A stretch of 64,000 nucleotides of DNA. It comes from Chimonanthus salicifolius (Eukaryota > Streptophyta > Magnoliopsida > Laurales > Calycanthaceae). Under the pieces are notes generated by a model. It was not told the DNA's origin, did not search any database, and saw only the letters and a program-made list of their open reading frames with translations. Each line of letters opens with the position of its first letter. Within the stretch, counting starts at the first letter, position 1. A program made the translations under genes and the position numbers. Shown here in pieces: positions 63,015 to 64,000 of this stretch. Location: positions 49,892,552 through 49,956,551 of the forward strand of contig CM023540.1 of NCBI GenBank assembly GCA_013350335.1. Direction: 5' to 3'.

Positions 63015-64000
63015 GGTTAATACCACTTCACGAGGGGTAGGTGAGTGAAATGTTTGGATTGACCAAATGCAAGTGTTGCTAATGTAAGGTCTTTATGAGT
63101 TCTCTACTTTAGGAGGTCTTTTCCAGAGCATTTTTGTAATGGCCCAGGTCAACAAAATGGATATGGGAATAAGAGGATATATGAATCGTACGATTTTACG
63201 ATTTTCGATACGATTCGAGTTTGATAACATTGGATAAAATTGGAGAATGCCATACACCTAGAGTATTGAGAATATTTATAAAATTCCATGCTCACAAGGT
63301 GTATGGTAATATGTTTGAGTGAATGTTGCTTTGTGCACATTCTAATGCATAGTTGGGTAAGGTTATGGTTTGACTTCCTTATGCCTATGTGTGATTGATG
63401 TGAATATATTGTATCAGATACATATGTATGAGTTTCCCAAATTCCCTATGATTAGATGTTTAGTATAATTGAGAATTCATAGATTTGTAATGTGTTGAAC
63501 TATGATAGAATGTATGATAAATTAAGATTGCCCAAGATGTGTAATGTAGGGCCTTAATAACTTTTCATAGTTGTGTATGGTTATGAGTAATGTATGTATC
63601 AAATGAATTCTCATGATTGTGATTGGAATTCTTAGATGGGTAACTTATACAATAAGCATTATGAATGTGTTTTAATGCCATGCTTGGATTTTGTGATGAT
63701 GTATACATCACTAGTGAGTACCTATGTTGATAATGGTTGTGGTGAATCGACCTAACCATGTGTAAAACGAATTTCCATGATTTGAAGAGGAACTTGATAA
63801 AGGGTTAGACTAAGTGATATGGGTGCGTTAAGGTCAAGTATCTTAGAACCCAAGGGGGTTAACTTGTGCTACAATGGGGATGGGCTAGCATGATTGAGAA
63901 TGCATGGAATGTAATGTAAATGCTAAAAAAACCTTATTTGATTTCCCCATAGTAAAAGTATGAATACCCCCCAATGTCAACCTAAATGTGAAAATGATGA

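Larger units (their letters stand above)
59104..64000 (+). other. Formin intron 17 (incomplete)
   Basis: Starts GTAAGA and has no convincing acceptor plus FH2 continuation before the window ends. It holds an L1 element and tandem or direct repeats. The stretch 63020-64000 has no recognisable gene. Confidence 0.75.

Noticed and set aside
59104..64000. Search for the final formin FH2 exon
   Set aside because: No acceptor followed by an FH2-like continuation was found; the exon must lie beyond the window.

Overview
The window is nuclear DNA of a flowering plant, probably a non-grass species with a repeat-rich genome; I cannot name the species. It has plant-type spliced exons, Ty1-copia and L1-type retrotransposons, and hAT-like and pogo (Emigrant-like) MITEs. 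I see no bacterial or organellar genes, no rRNA or tRNA gene and no CRISPR array. Most long reading frames are transposon relics.

The one convincing host gene is on the + strand: a class II formin most like Arabidopsis FH14. I resolved 17 coding exons (ATG at 15199, last visible exon ending at 59103). They keep one continuous reading frame of 1251 codons plus one base. The protein has a phosphatase-like PTEN domain without the P-loop arginine, a C2 domain, a very long polyproline FH1 and most of an actin-nucleating FH2. The last FH2 exon or exons lie beyond the right edge.

Exons 1-6 are compact (15199-18872). After that the gene is inflated by nested transposons: intron 6 (4.6 kb), intron 7 (15.6 kb), intron 8 (5.5 kb), intron 13 (12.0 kb) and intron 17 (over 4.9 kb). 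Introns 9-12 and 16 stay under 100 bp. Intron 14 uses a GC donor.

Upstream (1-14500) the layout is: a deleted Ty1-copia element (2277-4992), a possible Sirevirus-like LTR (from 5615), a small non-autonomous LTR element with a microsatellite expanded inside one LTR (8128-9459), a pogo-like transposase relic (to 10993) and a 2.5-kb solo LTR (11291-13807).

The introns hold: 5'-truncated L1 LINEs in both orientations; a SINE with 14-bp target duplications; a TRIM-like array of three LTRs; a degenerate copia element carrying a very young 2.69-kb non-autonomous LTR element; a hAT-type MITE and two pogo MITEs whose removal or flanks can be read exactly; and tandem arrays. Many insertions have recognisable target-site duplications, so the order of nesting can be read directly. 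I found no evidence of a new multi-gene biological system. The most interesting signals are the TRIM array, the repeated use of one target site by a SINE and a minimal LINE tail, the young non-autonomous element, and an inverted MITE pair inside one transcription unit.
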